Source of the DNA: Chenopodium formosanum
Taxonomy: Eukaryota > Streptophyta > Magnoliopsida > Caryophyllales > Amaranthaceae
Length of the DNA: 64,000 bases
Reading direction: 5' to 3'
Assembly (NCBI GenBank): GCA_024500155.1
Contig: CM044880.1
Coordinates: forward strand, 5,890,001-5,954,000
Shown here in pieces: positions 13,018 to 24,471 of this stretch. Positions within the stretch are counted from its first letter, which is position 1, and each line of letters starts with the position of its first letter. The translations under genes and the position numbers were made by a program. Below the pieces are notes generated by a model, which did not search any database, was not told the DNA's origin, and was given only the letters and a program-made list of their open reading frames with translations.

Positions 13018-16000
13018 TTACTTGCTATAGAGATGAACAAGCGTAAAGACGAAAAAGCCAGCCATCTGCATTGAGGAAAAGATAATGAGATTAATCTACA
13101 ACAAACTTCATACTTAAAATTAGCCAAATGAAATCTCACAGAAAAGAGAACCAAAACAGAAGCAAATAATAATTTTTTTGTTAAAAAAAAAATACACAGT
13201 AGCACTGAAATTAAATTACTACTACCTCCGTTTCTTATTATGTGCAACAAAGGGTATTATTTGTGAGACATAAAATGTTCCTTTGTTGCACATAATAAGA
13301 AATGGAGCCAAAAACAGGAACGGTATGCAGGCGGTCATTATTGGGTTAATGCCGTACCATTGAAAAACATGATCCGTAATAGGGATATGCAGCAGTTATA
13401 AATCTTTCAAATTCATTGTGTCTGAAATGTCGTACAGAAATCTGCAATCAAGAGAGAGAAAAAATTAAACCATGGTGAAGTGCACAGCTGTCAAGTGTCA
13501 ATAACATAACAAGAGCTTTAGAAGTTAGAAGCTAATATGCTGTCACAAATCAATAATGATAATCAAAAAAGAATACAGACACTATATTATGAACTAAGGA
13601 TGTACTATGAGTAGCACTAATAAACGTCTAAATGTCTTGATGGAGTTTCAATAATTTGGCATACTACAGCAAACTACCTTAACCTGATGCAAGACCAACT
13701 TCCAACCCAAAAGTTAGCTATGACTTCACGGGAACTTACAAAAATTTTGATATTATAGCTTTGAGTGAATAAAAAGGGTTTCTCCAGCTGTTCATAGGTT
13801 AGACACTATGAAATCTATACTAAAAATCTTATATACCTGCTTTGCTAGAGACAAGCTTGTATATCCGAGCCTTTGGTACTCAACTTTGAACTGGAAAACA
13901 CCATATACATCTGGCACCTTAAATGAAGTATAATAAAGACCCTGCAAAACAGCAGTGAGTTGGTGACTAACTGACTATTAACCAAGGAAAAGATGAAATA
14001 CACAAGCGTAATAGTTATGTAGATAAGCACCTTCTTATCAGTTGATAATGTCTTTAACACATAAGGGCTCATCATATAGAATTGCACTTGAACATCATCG
14101 GCTACATATGGCTCCCAGTTCACTCCAGACCATTCATAAATCTCGACAGAATATTCCTTCGCACATTTAAGCAGTAACATAAAACAGATTCAGTTGATTG
14201 CATTTTGCAGAATACATTGAGGAGCAGGTAAGATGTGAAGCAAAAATAAATTACCAGGTCATCAGTGATCCTATATATTGAAGGTTCATCTGTTTGTCCT
14301 GTCTTGTGGTGTCTTACATTTACAGCCTGTAAAATCAAGTGTCTGGTCAGTGATCATGCTTCCAAAGCTTAAATTTGTTATATCTTTGACTCAAAAGAAA
14401 CATCATTAACTTTCTAATAGAAGAGAACATTAAACTAGGAGAATTGAGCATAAATAGCTAGAAAAAGGTGACACACCTTGAGATGACCTCTTTCATGGAA
14501 AATCCATTTGCTAAGTTCAGTCACAAACTGCTCATTACCGGATTTGTCAAATCTGTTACAACAAGAAGCATTTCCACTTAATATACATATAACAGAAACA
14601 GTTTACTTCAAAATCATATTCCAAGTAATTAAGCAGGTATTTATTGATCAGAAGAACCAAACAATATTGTCCAGAAAGGTATACAGTAAACACAGTGAAG
14701 AAAATAAAGGAAGCAAAACCTGAGCATCTAGTCAAATAATTATTTAAGAAAAAATTCAGATCCTATCACTGACATGCATGAGATAGATAGTTAGATACAT
14801 GAATGATGAGTGTTTTAGCAAAACAATCATTGACCAATAATGTTTCAAAGCAATATCAGGATATCACACAGAACCACTGAGAAAATTGTTGCATGAGATA
14901 TTCCACTTGCATTTCAGTGCCCAATTAGTACAGAAACATTTTGATAAAAAAGGATAAATAATCCTCACAAAAACCATTCACTTCATAAATCAGGAAGTAC
15001 TTACATAGACATATAAACATATTGCAAGGATTAAGATCCACTAACAGGTCCAACAATAAGAAAAATTGCAACAAGCCCAAAAGTGGCTAAAATAAACAGC
15101 ATATGTACTACAATTTGAAAGCAACCACAAAAATCACTAATGCATCTTGGACAACAATGGATCTAATTTAGGGTGATCAGTTCTTAAGTATTCTTACTAG
15201 AGCTAATTTGCTTAAGACTCTCCTAGTAACTTTCCTCGGAATCCTAATATTCACAGTTGAGAAATTAAAGCTCTAATTGTAGCAATGTAGCATCAAAACC
15301 GGAAACCTTAAAAAGAAAAAGGATAAAAACTGCAATTGCTCAATGGAGAAACTGATTGAATTGATGACAAGAATCACAAGATAGTTGTTTTATTGTCTCT
15401 ACAAAAAATGCCTATGTTACTCGGACTTTCATTTCACCTCACGTTCCCGTGTCAGACCCTCAACACTCAGACATGGGTGTGACACCCGGACACTTCACTT
15501 TTAGTTCAAAACCATGGATTTTTTTCACAAAATAGCCGAGTTGGACACTTGGACACGTACTCGTGTCGGACATGGGTACCCGAGTCCAAGTAACATACTA
15601 AAATGTTATTAAGCCAGAAAGATCCAAATCAAAGATCTATTTACCTAGTCGAGCTACCAGCCTTTTGCACTCCTGATCTCAAAAATCTGAACAAAGAAAC
15701 AAATTTTTGTAATCAACAAAAAACAATACAGCCCTTCAACAGCTAAAAGAACAATATGTTACAGAGGCAAACAAGTTTACCGGTCACTGAAAAGTTTAAG
15801 TGAGCCTGATATCAGAATACGAGCATTGTTTCGTGCCTAACAAAAACAAATGAAAAACAACTATTAATGTTCATGACAAATTTTCGAGCACAATTTGCAA
15901 TAACTAGCCTTTGCTTACAATGTTTATCTATTAGGAAAATCAGAAGAAACCAGAGCAGTAAAATACCTGCACGACTGATACCAATGATATTCTGGGTCCA

Positions 16001-18287
16001 GTAAATGTTGGGGCACTTGATAACTTGGACAAAGGATTAGCCAAATAGGCAGATGGTGAAGCGGAAAGAACTTGCACCACCTATCAGAATTGCAGAGACA
16101 CGATAAAATAAGACAATAACTCGAAAATAATCGATTTATGATCAAATGCCAAACACATATTTCACCATTACAAGGTCAATAGAGAATTACTTACATGGCT
16201 GTTAGAAGGATTTACTGAATGACCAGTTCCTTGGAAAATTACTGCAGCCTGGAGCATATTCATGTTAGAATCACCTACCGCTCATCAATAAAATTAACTC
16301 CAGAATTCCAGATCACTTATGAAAGCAAAATTTATACATAGATATAGTTTAAAGCAAACATAAACTATAAGCAACAATTCTGAAAAAACTTCGGCAGGAG
16401 ACCCAGACAGAACATACATGTTAATTACTGGAAATTACTGTTAGTCATTATTTAAGTAGAAACCAAAGAAGCAATGCACCATAACACGGAATAATCAAAT
16501 TTGGTTCATGTATCCGACCCCACTAATGGGATTAAAGCTTTGATTGATTGACTGACTGTTAGTCATTATTTAAGTAGAAACCAAAGAAGCAATGCACCAT
16601 AATAAGACGCATAGATTACCCACATGAATAGAGATATAGGCTGCACAAGCATTTACAGCCACCTCAAATCATTAAATGCATACAAAATAGATTCTTCGTA
16701 ATGTTAAACAGATTAACAATAACGGATAGACTTGCCTCAATTTTCTTGCTCCCTAATATGACATCTGATCCGATAAATTCATTACTGGCAATCAGTGTAT
16801 GGTCACCTTCAAGTTCTGACAATGCATAGCTTGTGTGATCAATAACCATCGCTGCAGGATCCTAGAGCCATACAGAAATCAAATCAGGAAGAAAGTGATA
16901 ACTTGCTTGAAAAACAAAAACACAGCACCAAAGATATGCACACTGACTTCTTTATAGGGTCACACAGATAACAGACAGTTTGTCAACTACATACATGATA
17001 AAATGGTAAAAGAAAAATATAAAATTAAGGTCATACACATACTAAAACAGGTTTTGCAAAAACAAATCAGTTGGCATGTTGAGAAGAAAAGAATACTGTG
17101 CACCTAAATGATTCGCTGAATTCATACTATGTTTACTCATTCTCTTCCTTGAATATAAACAGAAATAACTATATGAGTTGAAATAACACTAATTCGTTGA
17201 ACTCATACTATGTTTACTGATTCTCTTTTTCCCTCGAATAAACAGGATTAACTATACGAGTTGAAATAACTCTGATTCGCTGAACTCATATTATGTTTAC
17301 TCATTCCCTTTTTCCCTCGAATATACAGAACTAACTATACGAGTTGAAATACAATGATTCGCTGAACTCATACTATGGTTACTCATTCTCTTTTTCCCTT
17401 AAACAGAATTAACTATATGAGTTGAAATCAAATAACACTGATTCACTGAACTCATAGTATGTTTACTCATTCTATTTTTCCCTCGAACCTAAACAGAACT
17501 AACTATACGAGTTTGAAATAACACTATTCAAAATGTCTAGGGTCAGGGCAAAGACAAATTTACCATACTGCATTATACAAAACAAACCGAACAATACACG
17601 GATCATAGAAATGTAGATGTGGATTGCAATCGATGAAAGAAATTATGATTAAAGATCATAAAATTGGTTCAACTAACAGCCAAATGTGACCATTTCAGAA
17701 TACTAAAAGCTAATACACGCTTACAGCAGGTAATTAAAACAAATTTATCAGGAAAAATGAAAATTAATTAAGAAAATAAGCTCACATCATCGAATTCAAC
17801 ACCACATTCTGTCGCAATTTCGCGAATCAAATCAGACGAATTCACATCAACAGCAACAATCAAATCACGTCCAGAATCAACAAATTCAAGCACCGCTGCC
17901 TGATTAATTGAACCACCAAAACCTTCAAAAAAAATCACAAAAAATCAACCAAAAATCCAAAAAAAAAAAAAAAATCACAAAAATTCCAAAACAAAATCAA
18001 AAGTTGAAGAGGAGATTACGATCGATGTAAGGAGCGAAGATGATGAGACCGTCGTACAAAAACTGTCCGTAACGCTGCAAAGCAAGTTTAGGATCATCTG
18101 CGAGCTTGAAATCGAGCTGATAATTTCGCGAAAGAAGAGAATCGAAAAACATAGAGTGAGAAGATTTAATGGCGAAATCATCGAGAAGAACTAGAATTCG
18201 ACGATTTGTAGGGTTTTCTGGGGAAAATGAGAGAGAATGAGTTAGATTGAGAAGAAGAATTGTTAGGAGTGTGAGTATTTTCGCCAT
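13018..18287 (-). CDS. OST48: Oligosaccharyltransferase 48-kDa subunit (OST48/DDOST/WBP1)
   Basis: Thirteen exons on the minus strand: 18287-18020, 17922-17786, 16861-16736, 16248-16195, 16080-15967, 15836-15781, 15686-15645, 14552-14477, 14326-14255, 14156-14031, 13941-13837, 13441-13358, 13065-13018. They encode 435 residues, the usual plant length. The product is the OST48/WBP1 subunit of the ER-membrane oligosaccharyltransferase, which transfers the lipid-linked glycan to Asn-X-Ser/Thr in nascent proteins; this subunit is structural. Seen: a signal peptide (about residues 1-22, LTLLTILLLNL), the family start RRILVLLDDFAIKSSHSMFF, the RYGQFLYDGLIIFAP segment, and a C-terminal membrane segment ending in LVHLYSK that leaves a very short cytosolic tail. 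Intron 3 begins with GC (GAG/GCAAGT) instead of GT. All junction phases agree. The introns contain several repeats, listed separately. Confidence 0.95.
13222..13307. mobile_element. Stowaway-type MITE in last intron of OST48
   Basis: A near-perfect foldback with arms CTACCTCCGTTTCTTATTAT... and its inverse ending at 13307. Its core (GTATTATTTGTGAGACATAA) matches the elements at 35431-35521 and, on the opposite strand, 3606-3660. The terminal CTACCTCCG type is characteristic of Stowaway. The TA target duplication is intact only on the left. Confidence 0.8.
15413..15597. mobile_element. MITE with TATGTTACT ends in OST48 intron 7
   Basis: Left end TATGTTACTCGGACT and right end AGTCCAAGTAACATA are inverted repeats (one mismatch in 15), 185 bp apart. 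The interior carries further inverted pieces such as CCCGTGTC/GACATGGGTACCCG and GGACAC blocks. Elements with very similar ends are common in plant genomes. The superfamily is not clear from the ends and no sure target duplication is seen. Confidence 0.65.
16437..16602. repeat. 48-bp direct duplication flanking a retroelement-like tail (OST48 intron 3)
   Basis: Bases 16437-16484 and 16555-16602 are identical (ACTGTTAGTCATTATTTAAG ... GCACCATAA). Between them is about 70 bp with GGTTCATGTATCCGACCCC, ACTAATGGGATTAAAGCTT and a TTGATTGATTGACTG tail, resembling the 3' ends of plant SINE/RTE-LINE elements (normally ending in TTG repeats). The flanking duplication is longer than usual for a target-site duplication. 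Confidence 0.6.
17111..17526. repeat. Minisatellite, five ~83-bp units, in OST48 intron 2
   Basis: ATTCGCTGAACTCATACTAT-type starts occur at 17112, 17192, 17275, 17357 and 17441, so the spacing is 80-84 bp. Each unit also contains TTTACTCATTC, CTTTTTCCCTCGAA and AACTATACGAGTTGAAATAA with substitutions and small indels. The array is wholly intronic. Confidence 0.9.
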
Positions 18288-18485
18288 TTTTGGAGCTCCA
18301 AAAAAAGGGTTTTAGGATCTCACGAATATACACACACTAGTTATTGTGGACTAGTGGTTAACGTTTACTTTTCCTCACACTTTTTTTTTTTTATTTACTT
18401 ATTCATTTATTTATAATGTTGTGCATAAGGACTTGTTAGCAATTTCTAAATAATTGCTAGCTACATGCTAGCCATTATAGAGCTA

Positions 18486-18690
18486 AGGGTGGCAATTTGG
18501 GTTAGTGAGTCAAATTTCAGGTCAATTTCGGATTATGCTTAGAAACAATAAAAAATAGTGTAAAACTTAAAATTATTACGAAATATGAAATTTCGGTCAA
18601 ATCGGGTCGAATTCAGGTTTGGATCGGGTCGGGTTTCTTTCAGTAACTTCGGGTCAGCTTCGTTCGGGTTATCTGGTCGGGCCATCCCCG
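18486..18690. mobile_element. Short hAT-like element upstream of OST48
   Basis: The 205-bp segment starts AGGGTGGCAA and ends GGCCATCCCCG, which are imperfect inverted ends. It is flanked by the 8-bp direct repeats TAGAGCTA (18478-18485) and TGGAGCTA (18691-18698), one mismatch, as expected for hAT insertions. The interior has GGGTC-rich repeats. It sits about 200 bp upstream of the OST48 start codon, within or next to the promoter. Confidence 0.6.
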
Positions 18691-18754
18691 TGGAGCTACA
18701 ACCTCTTGTAGCTGAATCAAATTACAAAGCTCTATTATATTTATTTGATTAATA

Positions 18755-19014
18755 CTTCCGTCGTTTCTTTTTAGTTGACACTTTTTTTCACATTTGCCAA
18801 TGCACAAATTCAATCATTAGTATCTTTAATTACCGATTATCAAAAATTATTAAAAGTTGATATTTTGAAAATGTATATTATGATGAATCTAACAATATCC
18901 TACTTAACTCCTTCGTATATTTTTCTTCACATATAAATCACAAAATATGGTCAAAAGAAAGTGTGCGAATAGTACTAAATTCAAAAAGTATCAACTAATA
19001 AATCCCACGGAAAG
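18755..19014. mobile_element. Stowaway-like MITE, degenerate ends
   Basis: It starts CTTCCGTCGTTTCTTTTTAG and ends with the partly matching inverse (CTAATAAATCCCACGGAAAG). TA flanks both ends (18753-18754, 19015-19016). The inverted ends have several mismatches, so the call is moderate. Confidence 0.5.
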
Positions 19015-19016
19015 TA

Positions 19017-22000
19017 ATGTATTTTATGTATTTGTTTGTTTATTTATTTATTATTTTATTTATTTATGGTTTATTTATCACAAAAAGAATGTAACAATCA
19101 TTGTAGAGATTGTAGCTTAAATCATGTATCTTGAAAATTTATGATGTAGAAACCCAAAGCTACGTGTACATTAGTACATGTAGGCGATGTAGCTAGCCAT
19201 TGTGGATGCTCTTATTATTTAGACTCTTACTAGACTTTCTCTACTTTAACACATTATCCCAAAACTCAACAATTCAGGCTTTATAATTGAATATGAAACA
19301 TAGTCAAAAGATACTAGAGATGGTAATAACATTATTAATTTGTATCTTATTGGTCTTGTGTTCAAGATTTATGATAAGCATTTTAATTGCCAGTATTATA
19401 CTTGATGGATGATGTCGCACACAAAGGTGATGTTGCATACAACTAATACATGTAAGGGGTGTCATGTGATACAGTACATATTTTATTTTAGGAATGCTTT
19501 AGTATGTAATAATTAGTGTGTGATCCGAGCTTTGCTCCGGATAATACTTTGAGTAATTTTTATATATATATATATATATTAATGTGGGTAAATAAGAATA
19601 CAATGATAACAATAACTTATGTTGGGATTTTTGGGTTTTTATTCTACATTATAAGACATGTATCATGTATGTATTTATACATAAATGTAGAGTAATAGAA
19701 CATGATTTAATTCTAGCCAAGATGATAATACATGTGGCTTCCATTCAATGAGGTTTGGGGTTCAAGGGGAATTTTAAAGGGAGGAATGTTATGCATTTAG
19801 AAGTGCATAACAAAGGGTATTCATGTAATTATGCATATGTACAAACGAATAAATATTTTGATATCACTAGTCGTTGGAGCACGCGCGATGCGCGATGCGC
19901 GTGCTCCCCCGACGGCTCGATAAAGAAATTTGGTGAATTTGGAGAAATGTAGTCATATATATATGTGTATGTTTAAGTTGTCTGATTATAAGTGTTGCTT
20001 GTAAGCTATGATCGTTAGTATAGTTTATTGAGAAAAGGGGAGACAAAAAATAAAGGAAAAGAGGAAAAGAAAGACATAGCATATCAGGTGTTTTGTGTGT
20101 ATGCATGAACAAATGTACTAATTTAATAATGATGCAGATTTGTGGACCAAAGACTAATTTCAGGGAACCAATGATAGCAAGGGATGAAAAATGTTGTTAG
20201 GTTAATTGCCAGAACTTTGGTGTCAAGTTTATTGTATCTTTTTTATGCTTTAGTTTGCTGTTTATTTGACAAAAAATAAAGGAAAAGAGGAATTCTGGCA
20301 TTGTGCAGATCGGTTATTATCTTTCATTATGATGTAAGAGGAATTCTAGTTTACATTGTGTTTATCTGTTTTAAGTGCAAAACTATGAATACAGATTCAT
20401 AAGCAGGATGATATTAGGATAAAACTTGTTCGTGCAGGAGTAAAGTATTAAGTTTGTGATGAGAATGGTAATGAAGTAATTTGTTTCAGTGTTTTAGTGG
20501 TTTAGAGTTTCATTGTTCTATGAAGCTGAATATGCAAGGTAAGGGAACTTACTGTCAGAAAGATATCACAAATGAGTAGATTTGGAAATGTAAACTGCAA
20601 CATTCTGTTGTTTGTTGTTTCACTCGAAAGAATTGGAAGTTAAAATGCACAATGGTCATAAGAAAGGAAGACTAAAAGGAACATAAAAAATAGGAGCATT
20701 ATTTTAATTAAGGTAGAAATGTTGTTGAAAAATGTAATAAACACTGCTATATAGGATAGCAAAACACATAACTATGAAACTAAAGGTGAAGGTGGGAAAT
20801 TATAACAACTTAATTCATATTATATATATAGGCATCCTGATTTAAGGATGCAAATAGATACAGCATAGTGACCTGATAGTTCTTTCAATTTCTGACTGCT
20901 AGCATTACTATGTACAAGCAAAATACTACAGTTCTGCTAAGAGGAAGTGTCTAAGACAGTGCTGCTACTAAACATTAGTAGTACCTACATATGCTTAGTA
21001 CTATATACATAGTTGATGTTTATAGGGAACACAAGATGTCCAAAATGTTCCTTTTAAACATGCACAAGCTACTTCAAATTTAATAAACTTTCACATCATA
21101 GTTCCTGATTCCCACTAATACCTTAATAGCAAAAGATGATAACTGCATATATATATTCTAGGTAGCCTTCATTCGGGAATTGTCTTGTTGCTTCTGGATT
21201 ATTCTTTGCTCTCTGAACCTTCTTTCTCAGCAGTGTCCTTAAAAAGTGTTGTACATAATTAGCAATGCAATCAGCGGACCTGTATCTGAAAGCAACACAG
21301 TACTAACCTAACAGAATGACCTGTGCTCTGAAGTATAGTTCCTAGTTCTGCATTTTTTTCAACTAAGCAACTTTTTATCACAGTCTAACCCCTGTAAGTG
21401 TGTGAAATCATATCCTAATTTCATTAATATTTATTTAGGTATATACGCAACCCTGCCATTTTGAGCAATATTATCCGTTCACAACCTTAATACATGAATT
21501 CTCCTTAGTTCTTTTCTTAAATATTATTATCATTACAACAATTTATGATACAATGCACCAAATTTAAGAAATAATTAAATCTAGCTACTCTAAAAAAGCT
21601 AAGCTATAAAAAATTACACTACACTGCACAAGCTGCTAAATGCACCAAACAATAATGCTAAAAACACATATAAGAACACAATTCCAGATAGCTAAGCGAC
21701 ATCATGAACTCATAAAGCCCGGTAAGAAGTATATACAAAAAAAAGTACATGCCAGAAACAAAAGAGATACCTTCACAGATCTCCTAACCCCAACAGAACA
21801 AGCAACTCTGCAACAGCAGACCCACAAGCAATGCAATCAGCAAGCATGTAACCCGGAAAAAACACAAATTTAAACCGGGGACAAATAAACTCCAAAAACA
21901 GTGGAAATAGAAGTTGTTCTCTTAAAATACAAATAGGCAAAGCATACAGCTAATATGTAACAGATCAATTTAGAACAAATAATCAATAAGCTCTTGGAAT

Positions 22001-23304
22001 CTATACGCCATAATCAAAGCAGAGGCAAAACAGCTATCACCCACACAAACAATCTAGATCAAATTACGGGTAAACTGTCTAAATTTATTAATAATAATTT
22101 CATAAATTCAAAGTCCTATTTGTTAGGGATTCAAAATTTGTAGTCCAAATTACATTTGCGAGATCATAAAGAAACCAAAATGTAATGAAACCACCTCTCA
22201 AAAGAATACCTATGCACAGGCAACTCAAATAGCTCAAAGGCAAAGAGAATTTGTAATTGAGCACAAATAAACCACCACATCCAAAAACAAACCCACCCCT
22301 CAGGCTATATATAGGCCACGGCAAATGCAAGCACAGCGAAGTCATCCCTTAGTCTTCTAAAACTATTATTTTTTAATTTTTCAGGAAAAGGACACTGGAG
22401 TAGAGCCCAAGTAAGGCAGTCCAAACCAAAACCATACATCACCGACTATAACCTCCTAATCCTTAATTCAGAAACAAAAAACCAAACCTAAAACAGAACA
22501 TAATACAATAACCCAAGCCTACCAATCAAAGGCACAACAACAAGCTAACCAAGAAAAACATACCAGCCATTCCTGCACAGGCAGCTGGACGAAAGCAGCC
22601 TACTCCCGCACCTGAGCATCCCAACCGCAAACTCCCAAAACAAGAGCGATACAAACTAAAGCAAAGGCTAAATCAACACAAAAGCAAGTCAGAACCAACT
22701 CTAGTAAGGAAAAGCAACAACAACAGTTGTCATTGGAATCAACGCCACGTGACCAAACAGGGGCAAAACCGTCAGTTCCTTGAATTCAAGGGCACCTCTG
22801 TAATAACACCAGCAGGAACTATTCATAAGCTACAGTTAAAATTTTGCATTTTTATAAGGTTTAAGGATTGGATGATCAAATGGTACCATTGAATATACAG
22901 TGATACTATATGCGCACATAATGGTATTATATGTGCATTCAGTTGTACTAAATTTATGCGTAAATGGTACCACTGAGGATTCAATGGAACTATATAAACT
23001 TTCAGTGGAACAATCAGCATGTGGTCCCCCATCACGTGATACAATCCGACCAAAAAATAGGTGTGGTCCACCTACTTGTCTCTCTCTTCCTATCTCTCTC
23101 CTCTTTTCTCTCTCTACCATGTGTTTTTATAATATTTTAATCAATGTTATGCATTAGTAAATGCATAACTTTCCTCCATTTCTAGTTCCTCTGGGGTTCA
23201 AATATCTTTATATGTATTTAACGAGATGGCATGATGCTAAAGGTTGTTAAATGATGATGTGGTGTCATACTGGTGTAAGGATACACGTGGCACATATACA
23301 CAAA
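19017..23304. other. Intergenic, no confident gene
   Basis: About 4.3 kb without a convincing gene. Two short pieces look like terminal exons. On the minus strand an acceptor-like AG precedes GACACTGCTGAGAAAGAAGG (near 21235-21216), reading DTAEKEGSESKE then stop. On the plus strand TTTTTCAG precedes GAAAAGGACACTGGAGTAGA (from 22385), reading EKDTGVEPK then stop. I could not connect either to upstream coding exons. A (TA)n tract lies near 19561-19580 and a possible Helitron end at 19867. Confidence 0.4.
19867..19907 (-). mobile_element. Helitron-type 3' terminus (minus strand)
   Basis: Read on the minus strand there is a hairpin with an 11-bp perfect stem (GGAGCACGCGC at 19876-19886 paired with 19897-19907, 10-base loop), then 5 bases and CTAG (19867-19870) followed by T. 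A GC-rich hairpin just before CTRR-T is the diagnostic Helitron 3' end. The body would extend to higher coordinates. I did not find a convincing 5' TC end, so only the terminus is annotated. Confidence 0.5.
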
Positions 23305-23614
23305 CTAGATGAAACTCGTGCGATGCACGATTTGTTTGAATTTTCTAAAATATATATATATTTTTTTATTTATGTGCTAAAATTTGTTACATATTTAGAT
23401 AAAATTCATAAAATCAAAAGATAATATTTTATATTTAATTAATTTAAACTTAAAAATATGATTCGTCAATTTTGCTTATGTGGCATTTGATTTAATTAAT
23501 TCTAAAAGAAATTAATAATCTTTTATTTCATTGGTTACCACTAAAATTTATCATCCTACATGGCGCGCTAAGATAATTAAATCTTACGTGGTTCTTTAAA
23601 AACTCGGGAAAAAA

Positions 23615-23695
<81 letters not shown>

Positions 23696-23726
23696 TTTAT
23701 AAACGCCTTTTAATAGATAGTATAGA
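23305..23726 (-). mobile_element. Non-autonomous Helitron
   Basis: On the minus strand it starts TCTATACTATCTATTAAAAG (from 23726) and ends with the hairpin CGTGCATCGCACG and then CTAG at 23308-23305, followed by T. The 5' TC, 3' CTAG, near-terminal hairpin and insertion between A and T all fit Helitrons. It is only 422 bp and has no coding capacity. The interior includes a long (TA)n tract. Confidence 0.7.
23619..23691. repeat. (TA)n microsatellite
   Basis: About 36 uninterrupted TA dinucleotides inside the Helitron. Confidence 0.95.
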
Positions 23727-24471
23727 TTTTAAAGTGATAAATATAACATTCCTAAATTAATGTAAGATGGGTTAATATCGTAGAGAATCAAATGAGATTA
23801 TTGATTAATTATAAAATGTGTTGATTATATCTATCTATTGCAAATATGATTTAAATAAGACTAAGTTTTGTGTACAACAGATGTATATTAATTTTACTGT
23901 ATAATATTTTATGGTAACTTTAACCACTTAAAAGATAACTTTTAATTTGTCGTTGGTTTGAATTTTATTTTAATGTGTAATTTCTTATAGATACGTGATT
24001 ACATAATATAAAGACTAATATGATTAATTACATTAATCTAATACATTATAAAATAAAATTTATTAATAGAAAAGATATTTTCCTATACACATAGTTCAGA
24101 CATTTTCAAATTTTTCCAAACTAAATCAATTTATCATCTTTAAACAAGATATATGATTTCATAATCTATCTGCTAGCCATTAGGAATGGATATCCCATTA
24201 ATCCCAATATATTTCTATTATACTCTCAAAACACATATTACAACTAAGCATTTAGAAATGTTAGTTGTTATACAATCTAAGCAAGCACAAGAAAAACATC
24301 ATAGCTGCTCTGATGTTCTGATCCTAAGTCAAAACTCATAAGCAGTACGGAGTACTTATTACAAGAAATCACTAAAGCATATGAACTCATCTTCTTCTTC
24401 ATGACCATCAAATCACAAATGCACAACCGTGCTCATGGGCACGCAGATGAAATTGTTGACACACTAATTGA

